Assembly: GCA_946222435.1 (NCBI GenBank)
Contig: CAMIOJ010000173.1
Coordinates: 1-5,302, forward strand
DNA from: an uncultured Micrococcus sp.
GTDB lineage: Bacteria; Actinomycetota; Actinomycetes; Actinomycetales; Micrococcaceae
Length of the DNA: 5,302 bases
Direction: 5' to 3'
In this document: one piece after another, positions 4,974 to 5,302 of the stretch
Numbering within the stretch: position 1 is the stretch's first letter
How the letters are laid out: every line of letters starts with the position of its first letter
Made by a program: the position numbers and the translations under genes
The notes under the pieces: generated by a model
Database searches by the model: none
What the model saw: the letters and a program-made list of their open reading frames with translations, nothing else
Told to the model about the DNA's origin: nothing

Positions 4974-4979
4974 AAAGGA
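4974..4979 (+). promoter_or_regulatory. dnaA ribosome binding site
   Basis: AAAGGA lies 7 nt before the GTG at 4987 and supports that codon as the dnaA start. Confidence 0.65.
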
Positions 4980-4986
4980 CCCCCTG

Positions 4987-5302
4987 GTGTCTGATCCCGC
5001 CGTCTCCGAGTCCTGGTCCCAGGTCACGTCAGCCCTGGAGGAGGACTCCCGCGTCACCCCGCGCCAGATGGGACACGTCTACCTCGCCAGCCCGCAGGGC
5101 CTGATCGGCAACACCCTGCTGCTGGCCGTCCCGAACGAGACCACCCGCGAGACCCTGCAGGGTCCGCAGGTGGCCGGCGCGCTCACGGACGCGCTGACCT
5201 CCGTGTTCGGCCACGAGGTCCTGCTGGCGATCTCGATCGACTCTTCCCTCAACGCCCCCACGGCGCCGCGTTCCGCGGACTCCGAGTCCGCCCGCGCCCA
5301 GC
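4987..5302 (+). CDS. dnaA: Replication initiator DnaA (N-terminal part, cut by window edge)
   Basis: DnaA binds DnaA boxes at oriC, unwinds the origin and loads the DnaB helicase. Only the first 105 codons are present. They cover domain I (about residues 4-85), which mediates self-assembly and helicase contact: W10 and the SALEEDSRVTPRQ region, then GHVYLASPQGLIGNTLLLAVPN with the hydrophobic strand pattern, RETLQGP, and the helix leading to FGHEVLLAISID. The Ser/Ala/Pro-rich stretch after it begins the variable linker, domain II. The ATPase and DNA-binding domains lie beyond the right edge. The start is GTG, with AAAGGA 7 nt upstream. Its divergent position from rpmH and the upstream box cluster confirm the identity, and DnaA probably represses its own promoter. 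Confidence 0.95.
   Translation, partial: MSDPAVSESWSQVTSALEEDSRVTPRQMGHVYLASPQGLIGNTLLLAVPNETTRETLQGPQVAGALTDALTSVFGHEVLLAISIDSSLNAPTAPRSADSESARAQ

Larger units (their letters stand above)
4535..4986. other. Divergent rpmH-dnaA regulatory region
   Basis: This 452-bp stretch carries no convincing gene. From left to right it holds the rpmH leader (to about 4660) with two overlapping hairpins, the rpmH promoter, a GC-rich stretch (about 4696-4820) with a short direct repeat, four DnaA boxes (4821-4875) interwoven with the dnaA promoter, and the dnaA leader with a GC-rich inverted repeat. I see no AT-rich unwinding element, so initiation of replication itself is more likely at the dnaA-dnaN gap beyond the right edge, as is usual in actinobacteria. 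Confidence 0.8.

Noticed and set aside
4704..4994. A plus-strand open frame of 96 codons between the divergent promoters.
   Set aside because: It spans the DnaA boxes and the dnaA promoter, has a proline- and arginine-rich composition expected of non-coding GC-rich DNA, and ends inside dnaA.
5029..5261. Minus-strand open frames opposite dnaA.
   Set aside because: They lie antisense to the conserved DnaA domain I and show no recognisable features.

Overview
This is an origin-proximal chromosome segment from a high-GC Gram-positive bacterium (Actinomycetota). The gene order parA, rsmG, jag/khg, yidC, yidD, rnpA, rpmH on the minus strand, diverging from dnaA on the plus strand, is the classic actinobacterial dnaA neighbourhood. 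The very GC-rich codon use and the L34 protein (starting TKRTFQPNN and ending GKGRAELSA) suggest Micrococcaceae, possibly a Micrococcus-like organism. That genus guess rests on memory of family sequences and was not searched.

Layout from left to right. Positions 1-249 hold no recognisable gene. They do hold a near-perfect parS centromere site (165-178), followed two bases later by a perfect 17-bp inverted repeat (181-217) just beyond the 3' end of parA. The minus-strand genes then run from right to left as a compact cluster. rpmH (ribosomal protein L34), rnpA (RNase P protein), yidD (insertion efficiency factor), yidC (membrane insertase), jag (KH/R3H RNA-binding protein) and rsmG (16S rRNA methyltransferase) are separated by at most 28 bp or overlap by a few bases. 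parA follows after a 75-bp gap that contains an 18-bp GC palindrome. The 452-bp divergent region 4535-4986 holds a strong sigma70-type rpmH promoter with a long structured leader. It also holds a dnaA promoter embedded in a cluster of four DnaA boxes. dnaA starts with GTG at 4987 and runs off the right edge after domain I.

The genes link replication initiation (DnaA), origin segregation (ParA and parS, with ParB presumably outside the window), ribosome and tRNA maturation (L34, RnpA, RsmG) and membrane protein insertion (YidC, YidD, with Jag as the usual cotranscribed RNA-binding partner). I see no mobile element, CRISPR array, tRNA or rRNA. I did not find an undescribed multi-gene system. 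The least expected signals are non-coding: two mutually exclusive hairpins in the rpmH leader, the hairpin and parS pair that ends parA without parB directly following, the regular 12-bp spacing of the DnaA boxes on the dnaA promoter, and the GC palindrome before parA.
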